The notes: generated by a model from the sequence alone, not told the origin. DNA of 64,000 nucleotides from Epiperipatus broadwayi (GCA_028023455.1 JAQFVV010000274.1:1175350-1239349), one strand, 5' to 3'; positions 46,537 through 60,346 are shown, numbered from the stretch's first letter. Made by a program: numbers and translations.

Positions 46537-48914
46537 CAGTGTTTTCCAAAGTAGGGTATGCATACGCATAAGGATATGCGAAGAGCTCAGTGGGAGTACA
46601 CGCACCACCAAACTTTGAGTGCATTTGGTGCAACAAGAAGTTTACTGTTTTTATTACTACAAGCATAAAAAATAAAAAACTTCTTTACCTACTGGTATTA
46701 TGTATTTGTAGTTTTATATGCGTAGCTGTGGCATCAACAAGCACTTTGATTCTGTATTTATGTCTCAGATAATGTGTTACACACAATAGTCATTCACATA
46801 CACATCAAACTGTTACAGCATGTGTGTGCATATTTTTAGCTTTCATGCAATTTTCATTCCTGAAAAAAATTGTTTTTTTGTAAGCCCATTGATTTTGATT
46901 ATTTTTACAAAATATAATTTTATCCATAACATTTAAGATTATGGATTACTGGTTGAAATTTGAAATTTCTAAACCCAATAATAGTAACAATCAACAATCA
47001 GAAAGTAATGAAATTAATGACGATGAACCACTTACAATTTAAAAAAAACCTATAAAGAAAAAAGCAAGAAAACTTCGTATGATGAAAAATATCTTAAATT
47101 TGGATTCTCATAGACTGAAGATCAAAAAGAGCCTATTCCACTTTGCATCATTTGTTTTGAAAATTTAACAAATGAAAGCATGAAACCATTCAACTTAAAG
47201 AGCCTTTTGAGACAAATGACAATCAGTACAAAGATAAACCCATTGTTTTTTTTGAAAACAAACTTAAGGATTTAAATCTGTCTCAAAAAGTAATGCGGGA
47301 TTGGACAGGAAGTGATAATCAAAAAAAAACCCAACAGCTTCATATTGTGTTACTTTTAATTGCGAAATGTAGTGCAGTGAAGACGATTGGCGACACTTTA
47401 ATCAAACCTGCAGTTACAATAATGGCAGAAATAATGATAGGTGATAGAGCTAAACAAATTTTAGAGTTCCCTCTCAAATAATTCAGTTCATTGATGAACC
47501 ATTGACATGCTTAATAATATAAAACAGATGCTATTGTCTGATATTTCTCTAAGTTATTATGCATTACAAGTTGATGAATTCACTGATATTGCAAATCTTA
47601 TGGTGTTTTCTAAATACAAAAAAGATCAAGAAATTCTGATGACATTATTTTGCCAGCCTTTATTAGGTCATACAACAGAAGGAGATATTTTTTGTGTTAT
47701 AAATGAATTTATGAAAGAACAAAATTGATTGGAATAGATGTGTCGGAATAAGCACAGATGGAGCAAAACGTATAGTTGGAAGTAATAAAGGACTCATTGC
47801 AAGAATTCAGAATGAGACCCCAAATGTCATATCCATACACTGTTGCACACACAGAAGCTTTGGCAAAATGTAAGATGGCCTCTGATCTATAAGTTCTTAA
47901 TGAAAGGCTGTCCTCTGAATGCACAAATTATTATGCAAATGTGTGAAAAAATGGGAAGTAGTCATGTTTGTTGGCTATCTCGCATTAAAATTTTAAACTG
48001 ATTACTTGAACTTAGACATGAAGTTCATATTTTTCTTAATGATAGACTTGAGCTGAGAAACTGTTTCTATGACTCACAATGGCTTTGTAAATGAGCATAT
48101 TTAGCAGATATATTCTGTTTTAAATTGTTTCAACTTATCATTGCAAGAAGAAATTTCCTTGTTTCATGTTTAAGATAAAGTGAATGCTACCATGGCAAAA
48201 CTAAATTTATAACAAAAAAGAGTTGGCAACGGAAAAGTGGACTCATTTTCTTCTCTTTTTGAATTTATGACAAATTCGAATATTAAAACAGATGCTGATA
48301 CTATAAAATGTATAACACAGCACATACGGAGTTTACAACTGGGCTTGAAAAACTCTTTTCCTGATTGAAATAAAAATATTGAATGAATAAGATTTCCATT
48401 TAACATTAATACCACATCCATGCCACAATGTTTATCATATGCAGAAGATTATTTGTTGGAATTAGCTTCAAATGGATTCTTAAAAAATAAACACGAGGAA
48501 TGTACTTTAACATCATTCCAGTTGCAAATGCAACATGCGTATCTGGCTTTAATGCAAAAAAGTCTTTAAATACATTTTATCTTTTCCAACTTCATATTTA
48601 TGTGAGGTTGATTTTCAGCATTTGCAGACATTAAGTCGAAAAAAAAAGAAACAGGATTTAGGCTGTAGAACCCCATCATAGATTAAAATTATCAAACAGG
48701 CAACCAAATTATGATAATCTGTCATCTCAACATAAGAAATTTCATTCTTCTCATTGATTTTAATAAATTTTATTTAGAATATAACTTTTATGTATATTTT
48801 ATTATGAATAATTTTTTTTTTGTTTATTATTTTTTTTATATAAAAAGAATGTATATTTATTATAATTAAAGTATACACAATTTTTTTTGGTAAGGGGTAG
48901 GTTGGGAAACACTG
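46537..48914 (+). mobile_element. hAT transposon, decayed
   Basis: The ends are CAGTGTTTTCCAA on the left and CAGTGTTTCCCAA on the complement of the right, typical hAT termini. The flanking 8-mers GGTTAGAG (46529-46536) and GTTTAAAG (48915-48922) agree at six positions, consistent with an aged 8-bp target duplication. It contains a broken ZBED-type transposase. Confidence 0.8.
46941..48720 (+). pseudogene. ZBED5-like hAT transposase, broken
   Basis: It begins at ATG 46941 (MDYWLKFEISK), followed by the basic lead-in and KYLKFGFS. A degraded BED zinc finger comes next (CIICFENLTNESMKP). The core blocks are LLIAKCSAVKTIGDTLIKPA (47350-47410), a YYALQVDEFTDI catalytic block (47550-47590) and EGDIFCVINEFMKEQN (47680-47725). 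Stops and frame changes occur at about 47040, 47124, 47480 and 47726 and throughout the last kilobase. The blocks match the ZBED5/FAM200-like branch of hAT proteins. Not functional. Confidence 0.8.
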
Positions 48915-48922
48915 GTTTAAAG

Positions 48923-49590
48923 GATATAAATCAACAGTTTATAAATAAAAATGATACAATGAAAATTTAATGCCACAGTAAAAAAAAAACAAAACATACT
49001 AATAAAATAAGATTAAAATTTCATTGCAATTCAAAAAAAAAAATGTCAATATGGATAATAATTTTATGTAATTGAATTGTTTCATTTAATTGTGATGTAA
49101 AAAGAATTGAGTGGTGATAAAGGGGGATCCAAACTGTAAGTAGTTTAAAACAATTTTTGCTGTTCTGGAAACTTCCATCTCAAAAAGAAAGCATTGAAAA
49201 ATTGTTTTTTGTTTTATAAAGAAAAAAAAATTCTATATACAAAAATCCTCAAGTCATGAATGTGTTTAGAAATTTGAATGTTAAATTATTAATAATAATT
49301 ATTGTATGTATGTATTTATTTTTTGTTAGTTTTACTATCATTCATGGGTTATAATAAATAGAAATAGATTCATATGTAGAGAAAAATAACCAGAAAATCT
49401 AAGATTTAATTATAAGGAGAATAATATTGTAAGGCAAATTATAAATAATACTTTATGCAAATTAATATAGATAGTTATAAAATAACATTAATTTAAATAG
49501 GAAGAAAGTGTGTGTGTAGAATAATATAATGTCAAAGATTAACTATGATATATGATTGATCTCATTTCTAATATTAATAAGACAACTGTA
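48923..49590. other. Unassigned AT-rich stretch
   Basis: No gene or clear repeat is seen between the hAT and the second PLE fragment. Confidence 0.45.
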
Positions 49591-49592
49591 CT

Positions 49593-50048
49593 ATGAATAA
49601 GGATAAAAATGAAAGTATAATTTTTAATATGACATCTATAGAGTTAACAGAAAAAGAGAAGGATGTATTAAATAAAAAAATTAAGTATGTGCCATATGGG
49701 TATAATAATAATAATGATATTATACAATTAAAAACAGTTAAAGAAAAGATAGCACAAAAATTTACAGAAGAGAAGCATAGCATATATTATCAGAATGTGG
49801 AAGTTAATAAAATTATTAAAAATGAAGATAAGGGATGGATAGAGGAAGTTAATAATGAAGTAAATAATATGATTTTATAAGATTAATAATAAAAAAAGGC
49901 ATAAAATAGGTGTAAGGAAAATATAATAATGACGAACTAGTTAAAGTAAATAAGAGATAAATATAAAGAAAAGTCCTATTTATTAAGTCAGATAAATGGA
50001 ATAAATTAGTACTGATGAATAAAAAGGATGGTACTCATCTTTTAATTA
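49593..50048 (+). pseudogene. Penelope-like element N-terminal fragment
   Basis: The 95-residue frame at 49593-49880 has NMTSIELTEKEKDVLNKKIK followed by YVP. This resembles the PLE N-terminal block that reads roughly N-S-x-L-T-x-x-E-x-x-L-L-x-K-G-L-x-F-x-P. Further on, IKSDKWNKLVLMNKKD resembles the PLE SDK-type block that comes before the RT core. Several stops lie between the blocks. The order and spacing are right, but similarity is judged by eye only. Confidence 0.55.
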
Positions 50049-51126
50049 AAGATGCCGCTCTATGGCGCGTTTTTCACGCCAAAACACATAAAAATGCTGT
50101 TTCCGCAGCCGACACATCCGAACCCGCATTTTCTATAATACAACTTTTTTGTTGTGCTACAGAATGCAGGCCGCTATGTCGCGTCGCAGTACAGCATGTA
50201 TGTCGCATAGCAGCAAATACATTTTCCGAATTCGCGCAATTTATAAAATAATTACAGCTTGATGAGAGTTTGTATTTGAATTGTATTGAAATGTTTTCAT
50301 TGGATTTTTTTATTATTTTAAACTATTGAAATGTTCAGATTTTTTAAAGCAATAATTAGAAGACTTTTTACAACATACTATATTGAACTTTTATTTGGGA
50401 AAATGTTAAATACCTATGTTTTTATTGAGTTGCAATTAGGTAATGTGTCAAGTAACGTACTGTTAGTAACATTCCATGAGACAAAGAAGATTCTACCGTC
50501 TGTATATTTTTGAAGTAAAAAAGAGCGGTACGAAAAAAATATCCAGTAAGAAAAGTCCAAATATACAGGTTTTTTTTGTAAATTTCATAAAAAGCAAATA
50601 TTATAAACATGTTTAATAAGTAAAGAAGACATTTGTATGTGTTTGTTGTTGTTTAAAAAAGTTTGAGTTTCTTTCTTTTGTCCGAGTACGGTTACAATTT
50701 TGAATTTTTTTATTTTAGCATTACAAACAACAGAACACTAACCCTAAAACTAACCCTAAATCTAACCGTAACAACTTTTACTTTTATTTCGATTATTACT
50801 TTTTAGTTAAACAATAACAAAAAAAGCCGTAAAACAAGTAAAAAAATATCCGATAGAAAATTGATAAAAAAAAAAACCGTAACACAATTTAAAAAGTATA
50901 CGATATAAAAAACATAAATGAAATTGTAATTTGTTGATTTTATTTTCCATTTATTATTATCATTTAAATTGTAAATGTTAATAAAAAATAATATTTAAAA
51001 AAGATGATATTGTTTTGTTTTTATTTTCGCATTACAAAAAAGTACAGAAAAATTATTAAAATCAACGGCCTGTGAATGTTCATATTTTAGTTTTAGCGTG
51101 AAAACGGTGCCATCCAATGGCATCTT
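50049..51126 (+). mobile_element. TA-flanked MITE copy 2
   Basis: Same family as 8732-10218. The termini are AAGATGCCGCTCTATGGCGC on the left and AAGATGCCATTGGATGGCAC on the complement of the right, then TTTTCACGC and AAAAC blocks. TA flanks both ends. It has the short telomere-like block at 50737-50770 and lacks both the SINE and the 180-bp duplication of copy 1. The outermost bases differ from copy 1, so the two belong to different subfamilies. It splits a PLE remnant. Confidence 0.75.
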
Positions 51127-51240
51127 TAGCTATAAGACCAGCACCAAAAGGATTATATAGAAAAGATAAATAAAGATGATACTGAAACAGTCAGATCTGT
51201 CTATACTACTGTTTCACCTACTATATGCTAAAGTAGTACT
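51127..51240 (+). pseudogene. PLE RT fragment after the MITE
   Basis: The translation contains RPAPKGLYRKDK and, in a shifted frame, KDDTETVRSVYTTVSPT. These resemble the PLE fingers motif in which YGLPKIHK precedes PLRPIVS and SPT. It would continue the fragment at 49593-50048, with about 60 residues missing around the MITE. Confidence 0.5.
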
Positions 51241-51569
51241 TTTATTTATGTACACGTATACCCAAATCCTCGTATATTAGACTAATTTTAAAATTAATAA
51301 TCATAGTTGTGTACATATATTATAGCATACAATATAGAAAGCATATGTATATGATTAATAAATCCACTTACATGTGCACACATATATTACTGTTTACTGA
51401 ACAAATGTAAATCTTGATGTATGTGTAACCAATATATATATATATTGAACCGAAGTACATTGATATTTAATTAATTTTATGAGTCCCATGTTTTAAAATA
51501 TAAAAATTTAAAATTGAGAAAATAAAATGTAAAAACTAAAGAGCGGGGGGCGGGGATTTGTTATTAAAT

Positions 51570-52560
51570 AAAAATAAACTGTAAACACTTTTTAAATTTT
51601 TTTTTGTTTAAAAGAAAAAAAAAATATTGTAATAAAAAATGATTTTAATATTCTTTAAATGAATTTATAATAAAATAAATAAAGAGATTTCGTTTTGTCT
51701 TATAATAAAATAATTAAATATATGTGCATGTGTGTATGTGATTTTTAATAAAAAATAGAAGCAAAAGCTGATTTATTTCATGAGACCAAAGACGCTGCTG
51801 CTAATAAAGTTTTCCAATGCTTAAAACAGTATAAATAGCTCAACATTTTATTATTCTTTGGCTTGTGTGTGGTGCTCATTTCTTGAAGTAATATCCAAAA
51901 AAATGTTGCATTGTTAAAACCAACGTGGTGTGCAGTCGACCAAAGCCACTCTATGCATTTAAGATCTGCAATTAGTTCGGAAAGTGATCATGTTTAAATA
52001 GACTAAACGAACAGCGGAGTGTGTGTACGCCAAACCAGCCACGAAAATCATACTATGTCAATGATTCTACGAAAAAGTCATTTACCGGTCGTCCATGAGT
52101 TAAAAATAATTCCATTATGCTGTTTCTGTTGTATTAAAAAATCCTAGGTAATTATTTAACTTTGATATCTTAACATTCCTGATTTCTTATTAAAATAAAA
52201 GATAGATTTTATTAAAAGAACTTTGAACTTTATGAATTAATCTTAAAAAAATAAACTTTAAATTTCAAAAGATAATATTTGCAATAATAAAAATAAGTAA
52301 AATCAGCTTCTATTATTAATATATTTTTTAAAACAATTGCATGCACGTACGTGTGATTTGATTTTTTTTTGTTAAAAAAAAAGAAATAAAATATAATGTA
52401 ACGTGTATACTTTATTTGCTAAAGTAATGTATTAAAATGCTTTAGTTTAATCTTTAAAAAGAAAGTGTGTGTGTTTCATTATAAGATAAAACGATTAATT
52501 TATTTTAAATAAAAAAAATACTTAAATTATTTTTTTTAAAATATTTATGTTTATTTTGAT
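51570..52560. repeat. Imperfect long inverted repeat
   Basis: TCGTTTTGTCTTATAATAAA at 51690 is inverted at 52474-52494 (19 of 21 positions). AATAGAAG and CTGATTT blocks at about 51755 are inverted near 52300. The arms are interrupted by unequal insertions, so this may be an old fold-back element. No target duplication was found. Confidence 0.4.
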
Positions 52561-54396
52561 ACGTGAGGGTAAGTATAAATATTTATTTTCTTAATAAAAG
52601 TATGAAGGAAAAAATTTAATTATTGATAATAGTATTACATAAAAGATTCGCTAAGTTAAAAATATAAATGTTTCGGCAGTCAGTATAATATTATTGTGGT
52701 TTTACAGGATTGAAGTATTATTTTGAATGGTTCGGGAAATTATTTTAGTTTTGTTTAAAAAAGTAGTAGTAGCTTCGAGGGGGCATTTAAGATACCTTTT
52801 GTTTGTCTATTAGTGGATGGTTGGAAACCGATTGAGCTAGCGGGGATTTCAGGTACCAGATTATGCTGATCAGATAGAATGCTAATTCTAATGTAATTAG
52901 CTGGTGCCTAAGGGATTTTTCTTTCTTCTTTTAAAAATAAAATAAAGTGTTTATTTGGTCGGTGTATATTTGGTAGTCGAGCGTTGGGTGTTATTGGTAG
53001 CTCGCTACTGATGATAGTTGACACTTTACCTGAAAACCAACCACTTTCTGGAAGGGAAGTTTAGGAGGACAAAGTATAATAAAATATTAATTGATATTTT
53101 TTTTTGTTGATAGTTGATAAATTTAAAACATTATAGATTTCTTTATTTAAATATTGTTATGAATTTAATATTTGGAATTATATTTCTGCATATAGAGTTA
53201 AATTATGGCTAAATGTGTTATATATATATATATAATAAAGGTGTACCAAGTTTCAGATTTGTTTTTGTAAAAAAATAAATTTTATAAAACTGATCCATCT
53301 CGTTATATATCTTGACCTACTTAAAAAGTTAAGAACAAAAATAGATTTTAAAATAAGATGGAGTGCTCAGCAGGAAACCCCGGGTTTTCCAAGAATATAG
53401 CGACCTAATTAGAAAAACAGATGAAATTAAGAACTAAAAAAAACATGTGGTTAATGTAAGAGGTAGGGGGAGGTCAGTATAAAAGCTCGTTGCAGTCATT
53501 TTGCGATTATTAAGCTTCCTATAATCATTCTTACTGCTAAAGTTGTAAAATTGTTAATAATGAAGTTGATGAGGTAGAGAGGCAAAAAGACTCGCTTTTC
53601 TAATTCCGAAGGTGGTCTACAGAATGTGGAAACATGATTACCAATGACCCGATACTGGCAAAAGGATGCCCAAAATTGGATAACCATGCCTGAGAAAAGA
53701 ACTTAAAATGGTAACAGATTTCTGAAAATTTAAAATGAACATTTAAACTAAATCTCATAACCTATCAAAGCTAGCTAAAATTATTATAAATGACCAATAT
53801 AATTTAAACTAATGTACTTTAAACCTTCAAATATTACTTCCTAAACTAAAATATAAATTTTATTTTACTACTTGATCTGTAAATTTTGCCTGATTTAATC
53901 TTATTCAAGCTGATTTAAACTAATTTACCCTGATTTGATCTGATAATTTGATATAAATTAATCTATCTTAATTTCATTTCTTTTAACTAAGCAAAATAAA
54001 GCCAAATCTTAGATTTCATTTGTGTGATATCTTATCTATAATTTTATGTGCTTTCTTTTAGTTAAGTCTATGCCAATATTTGTTTATATATTTGTGCTAT
54101 GTTTATTCGGAACAGAGTTTACTTGTATTTAAATTAACTAGTGAGAAATGATTAATGTCCTCACATGTATATAATTTTATGTTTATTAGCGCACAAATGA
54201 AACTCCCTTCTGAAATGAGTAGAATAAAGCTTGGTTTAGATATATAATTAAGCGATTATAAATGCTTAAAGATGGGTTTGCTTTAAATGAATTATGTGAT
54301 TAATAATGACGTAAAGTGACTAAATGCAGCATAAAACTAGAATTTAATCATAATTATCTTAAAATATGCTGTAGACCTCCTTAGATATATATATAT
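52561..54396. other. Unassigned AT-rich stretch
   Basis: No gene is recognised. Two less AT-rich patches (about 52780-53060 and 53340-53700) contain short palindromes, such as GCTAATT with AATTAGC near 52880 and GGAAACCC with GGGTTTTCC near 53370, but no family motif. Confidence 0.4.
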
Positions 54397-57300
54397 TGTG
54401 CCCTTATCTGTAGGTCATAATAAGGTAGAAAGGTCAATTACTAAAAAATTTTAAATTTTAAGTTATGCTTGTATGATATATAAATAATAATAGGATAATT
54501 AGATTTTATAATACAATTTAAAGCTGAAAATACTTGGTATATAAAAATGTAATAGATTATTTTAAGAGAAAACAGTTAAATAAAGCTTAATTACATCCTT
54601 GCTTATGGTTGTAAAAGCTGGCCATATAAAATAATACAGCTATAAGTAGTTTAAAAGGATATTAATAATTTGAGTATAATATTTTAAAACTAATAAATTA
54701 AATAAATGCTATATGTAGTATTATAATTGTATTTAATAATCAAAATTAATAGAGTATATTTTAAAATAGACTTTAAGATGGTGAGAATTATGGTTAGTTC
54801 TACAAGTTTTAATTATTTTCCAAATTTTTATAAAACATATCAGTTTTGGTAATTTAGACCGAGACGTAAATAAAAAATTATTTGATAAAGTTAGTAAACA
54901 CGTGACCGTATATTATATACCTTCACACACACGCTTGTTAAAATAATAATAAAGTTTGTGAATTTGAAACTAAATATAATTGCCATCGATCATTAAAGTA
55001 AAGGTTAAAATATTAAATATTGTTTTAATATTTATTTTAAAATTTAAATAATTTTGATGAAACTAAAATTGAAGTTAGAAATACTAGTCTAAATAATATT
55101 TTGAGACATGACGTCATCAATTTTTTTTATTTTAAACGTCTATTCTGTTATAAAACTAAAATGGATAAATTTTTTCGCGCTAAAATAAAGTTATTAACCA
55201 ATCAACGGAGGTAAATTGGTAGACAAAATATAAGAATTATACGAAGCGGGGGGAGAAGTGATGTGTAAGTGAAAGAGAAAGTAACATATTTTTGTAGCTG
55301 ATAACACCGTAGCTGGAAAAGTGATATAAATTTAAAATTTGGTATTTATTTTAAAAGTTCTTTTGTAACATATAATATTTTGACTGCTTCGACATGGATT
55401 GCTAATTTTAAAAGTTATCTTACCAGGGAATTTTATTCAAGTTTAACCAACAACCTACAGTAAAGATGGAAGTACAAGGAAAAATACCTAAAAATATTGC
55501 TGAAGGAAAAATATGTGGAAATTGTCTTAATACAGCTTTATTTATGCTCAACCAGAAACGTATTATTGTCACTCAGAGAAATATAATTGGGACGCTATAT
55601 GAAAATTTAAAAGAGAAGTTACTTGCCGTCAGGAAAAAATTATGACGCACCAATTTTACAAGGCTAATTTAAAGTTATTTTTATTCTTCTCTATGGAAAA
55701 ATTTAATAGGCGTTTTTATTATAAAGAAAATCATGATGAAGAAAGAATGTGTGTCTTTTAAAGGAAAACATTATTAAAAAGATAGTACCAGAATTTTAAA
55801 GTAAAGAAAAAGTAAAGAAGAATATGAAAGTGCTATTATGTATTTTATGGAAAGGAGCCGAAAACTTTATCTAATCAGAGAAAAATATTATAAAGTATTC
55901 AATGGAAAAAAAAAAAAAAGCTTGATTTGAAAAATATAAAATTAAATTACTAAGTGAAAATGGATCCATGGGAAATAGAAATATTATTGAAGATTTAACT
56001 AAAAGTACCTAGAAGATGCATTGGAAAAAGTCGCGCGGGAAAATATTAGCAGACAATATTGGAAGAGAATATGGAGACATTTTTTTATTTACAGGATAAA
56101 TTGATATCAAGAATTAAATATAGTGTTAAATATTATAAAACCAAGGATTGTCATCTATGAATATTTATTAAACAGAGTAGTAATTGTTTTACTTTAAAAT
56201 AGAACATTAAGTGACTGAAGAAGAAATAAAATATTTTTTTTTTAGCTTTAATATGAACGATTTTCAAGCAAGTTCAATAAAGAACTACCGTAAATATAAT
56301 TTAAATATTTTTACTGATTATATTTAAAATATAAAATGCTATGTGAGATTAGGGAAAACATATAAACATAAATTTAATAATAATGAGATTTAAATATAAT
56401 AGCTTAATGGAATGATAGAAATATTGTTTTAAAAATAAAGTGTATGTATGGAAGTTTAATATCTACAAGAATCAATGGGATGGTGAAGTCTACAGAACAC
56501 GATCGAGAAGATAAAGATCGTTTTGGTAATTTTGATATTTATTTATAATGCATAATGTATTTTTTAGATCATCGATTGATTAAGAATGATGTGTGAAAGT
56601 TTAAATTCTATGTACGCATTGTATACAACATTAAAACATATTATGAGATAGGAGTAATTTTAAATATGCATGCAATAAGTTATTTAAGGTATAATTAATA
56701 ATATAATATAACAGAACAATTGTGTGATTCTTTTGAACTTTCATGTTGTAAAGTATTCAGATATTTTAAAATAGTTTATATATGATAAATATACGAGAAA
56801 AGTAGTAAAAGATTTTCTTAAAGAACAGCGGAGTAGATTTGAAATAAATGAATTTTATTATTGTTAGAAATGCAGATAGGAATTTGTCGATGTACTGTAT
56901 AGAAAAATCTTGAGAAATAAGATCGGATAGTGACTTGGTAGTACTAGTGTAGAGGAAACCAAGATGATGTTTTGTTAAGAAATAAGAAAAATAAAGTATT
57001 TGGATCATAGTTAGTTTGTGTGATTTCAGTATAGCTAACTAAGCCCTATCACTGAACACCTATATTTTGGACAGTGTTTTTGCATATCTTTTAAACTTTT
57101 TGATGTTATATAAAGCTGAAGAAATAGCTTTAGCATCACTCCTATAATAGAGGTGGGTAGACAGATAAAGGTCACTCCTCTATAGTGTTTTTAATTCACT
57201 GTGCCATTATTGTCAAGGTATATGACGGATAATATTCTAGTTATATTTTTGATCCTGTGCATCTATTTTCGCTATCCTTGTTTCGTGAATCTGCATCGTC

Positions 57301-59020
57301 AGAAAGATATTTTCACAGAAATAATGAATAAAATAGAACTGAAGATACGTTATCGTTTATGTAAGAATAGTTTATTTACTGGAATGTGTTAGAATTGTGT
57401 AACTTTAAAAGTGAAAGTACAAAATATCATAAAGAGAGAAAGAATCATATGATACAGTATATAAATTAATTCGGAAATGAATATAAGATTTTTAAAAGAG
57501 AAATCTAAACAAAGTTTTTTATAAAAGTGATAATAAAATTTTAATGTTTTGAATAATTTTTAGAAAATAAATATTGCATATTTATTAAGAAAATAATTCA
57601 ACAATGTGTAATAGACATATATTTGTGCATGGTATGTTAATAGTTGTAATTACCATCCGAAGTAAGGCTTGAATGAGTATATTAGATTAATAAACATCGG
57701 ATAAGGAACAATCAAACCTAATACCAAATGTAGAAGAATGTTTGAAGTAGTAGGATTCCATACAACCAATATAAAACTAGAATTTTTTATTGTTTTTTGT
57801 AAAATGTTTACTATGAATGTAAAATTTGTAAAAATATAAATTTAATAATAGTAGGGATACAAAGTGTTAATAATAATTATATGATAAATACATTTTGTAA
57901 CAAGCTAAACTATAATAAGAAATCCAATAATAATAATACTGTATTTTCTTAAGCATTTAAAAGATAAGAGTTAACTAAAAAAAAAAATAAGTAGAAGTTT
58001 GATTTCATTTTTATAAACTAGTAAAATAATTTTGTGATAGGAGAGTAAGGATATCCATGTACATAATGTAAATATTGTTACTTGTTTATGTTATTAATAA
58101 ACTTTGTTGTAAATTTATTTTAAAGCTTTGTGTCTTCGTTGTTATTTCTCCACATGGATGCATGATATCACAATACATTTATAATTGAAACAGACCTATA
58201 GTTTTGCACAAAAAGGTAAACCTAAAGTGTTATAATAATTTTGAAAATTTATTTGTATGATAAAATTAAAAGATCATAATTATATTATTTATTGGTCATA
58301 AGTTGGTTGCCACAATGTTACATTAAAATATATGCTAATGTTGCCACACGTATTCTGTTGTCAGATTATTAAAATACTACCACGCACGTAATTATTTATT
58401 TATTTAGGAAGTAATAAGATTATATTATACTATTGTTGTTATTATTATTGTTTATTATTGTTAGTTACTGCGTAGTGAATTTATGACATAAAATTCCCTT
58501 TTCATAGTTTACTACCGTAATTTTAAATCAGTTAAAATACAATTTATGAACCTGAGATTTTATTTTATTTTATTTATTCTATTTATTTACTTAATTTTAT
58601 TTAATTGAGCTAGATTCTTATTACAAAGAATATTAAGACATGATTATTTTTATCGTAGTGAAAAGAGCTTAGAAAGTCATAAGAATACTATAAGTTAGTT
58701 ATTTAGTATGGTAAAAGGGGGAATAGTGTTCTTATGCCATTGAGATAGTATCATGTGGATAATATCTCAATGTAGTCTATCTCTTTCCCCGTGTCGTCAC
58801 TCCATGTCTCATGAAAATAATAAATATTTGTTAATTTATTTTTACAAATATAACCGTATTTGTATTTTAAAAATTAGAGCTAGTAATCATTTTAATTAAT
58901 GCTGGATATTTCATTTATTTATTTTGTTAAACTGAGCTAGAACCCGTAAAAAATTTTAAACAATATAATAAAATTTTAAGGAGAGGACGATCGAGCGAGA
59001 GCGGTGGGGAAGAGGTTAGA
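54397..59020 (+). repeat. Solo LTR of the long-LTR gypsy family
   Basis: It starts TGTGCCCTTATCTGTAGGTC and ends GGGGAAGAGGTTAGA, with AT-repeat sequence (ATATAT) on both sides. Conserved blocks run in the same order as in the other LTRs: GTGACTTGGTAGTAC with GGAAACCAAGA (about 56930), GGACAGTGTT (57070), AATAAACTTTG with TTGTGTCTTCG (about 58100), and the two hairpins (58678-58772). It is more diverged than the pair at 28-46 kb. No internal region follows, so it is probably the product of LTR-LTR recombination. It lacks the 109 bp that hold PBS-like modules M1 and M2. Confidence 0.88.
58678..58772 (+). other. Conserved two-hairpin structure, solo LTR
   Basis: CATAAGAATACTAT pairs with ATAGTGTTCTTATG with one G-U at position 9. 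The second stem is CATTGAGATA with TATCTCAATG, 10 bp. Confidence 0.8.
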
Positions 59021-59062
59021 ATATATATATAAATGCCTATATAGATAATTTAATAAATTAGA

Positions 59063-59184
59063 TTCATTTTATTTCTTTGATAGCTTAATTATAAATGCTA
59101 ATTTATGAACTGATTTATGGTGGTTCATTATATTTCTTTGATAGAATAATTATAAATGCTAATTTATGAACTGATTCACAATGG
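59063..59184 (+). repeat. Two-copy tandem repeat, 61 bp
   Basis: Units contain ATTTCTTTGATAG, then AATTATAAATGCTAATTTAT and GAACTGATT. They lie at 59063 and 59124, just outside the solo LTR. Confidence 0.85.
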
Positions 59185-60346
59185 TTCTATAGAAAGAAAC
59201 TAATGTTCTGCATCTGAATTTTGTTATATAATGATGTAGTAGCCAGGTGTGTCCTTAGGAAGCCCATATGCACCCAAACTTATTGCTGTATATTATCTCT
59301 TGAATGGGCTTCTGGTTTTAATGATTACCCCCTCCTTAGCTCGGACAGCTCTCTGTTTACCATAGGCTTTGGTTTTAAGGACCACCCCATTATCTCCGCT
59401 TAGGACTGGATCAAAGGAATCCAGGTATCTGGTTAAACTGTTCCATCACCCGGACTAAAAGCACTTTTTCACAGCAATGAGTATGGTGAAAGGGAACCAG
59501 TTACATGGTAATGAATCCTGTAAGCAAGCACACATTCATGACGCACAGACTCAGATTATGTAATTTATATATGCCTTAATATCTGAAGTCTTACTACTCA
59601 CTATCAGTTCATTCCACCATAATAATTAATGTTTCAGCTTTGATCTGAACCAGAATCTAATTTTGTAAATCCTTAATCTATATAAATATATTTGTTAAGT
59701 ATAGGCTAGTTGTAATTAATAATGATCACTTCAGTGAATTAACAAGGGCAATTCTAATTGTCATTAGCATAGCACAAATAAGGCATAGATAATCATGAGC
59801 TAAACTTGAAATAAATCTATAGTGCTGTAATAGGTCTCATGAAAATTTAACTTGTAATCTATAAACCATCATCACCTGCAAGTAAGATAAAATACTAAAT
59901 CTGTAAATTAAACAGCCTGTAACTTATTAAATCATCATCACCTTCGAGTGAAACAAATTTGTGTAGTTCAAATGTTTTATTTTATTACTTAAATTTTGTC
60001 CATTATTAAATTTATTTAAAATATAACACTGCTTAGTGTTCAATTTTTGCTCATTATCCATTAGTTAATTATTAACTAGTACTTAGTTGTTTATAAATCA
60101 CAGTCTAAATTTAGTAGTGTCTGTTGGTTGGGTCACATCTATGTAGCTATATTTTGAATGTGTCAGTTTTCATAGTCTCGTGTCCCACCGATATGCTATT
60201 GCCTGCATGCGAATTAAGGAAATATTGATGTAGCTTCATATATGACATCCGTAAGGTAGTAAATCTTTGAGTGTTGGTAAAGTAACTGAGGTGAGATTAG
60301 ATTCGGATCTCAACAACCACATCTCAATCAGCCTTGGGACGATTTA

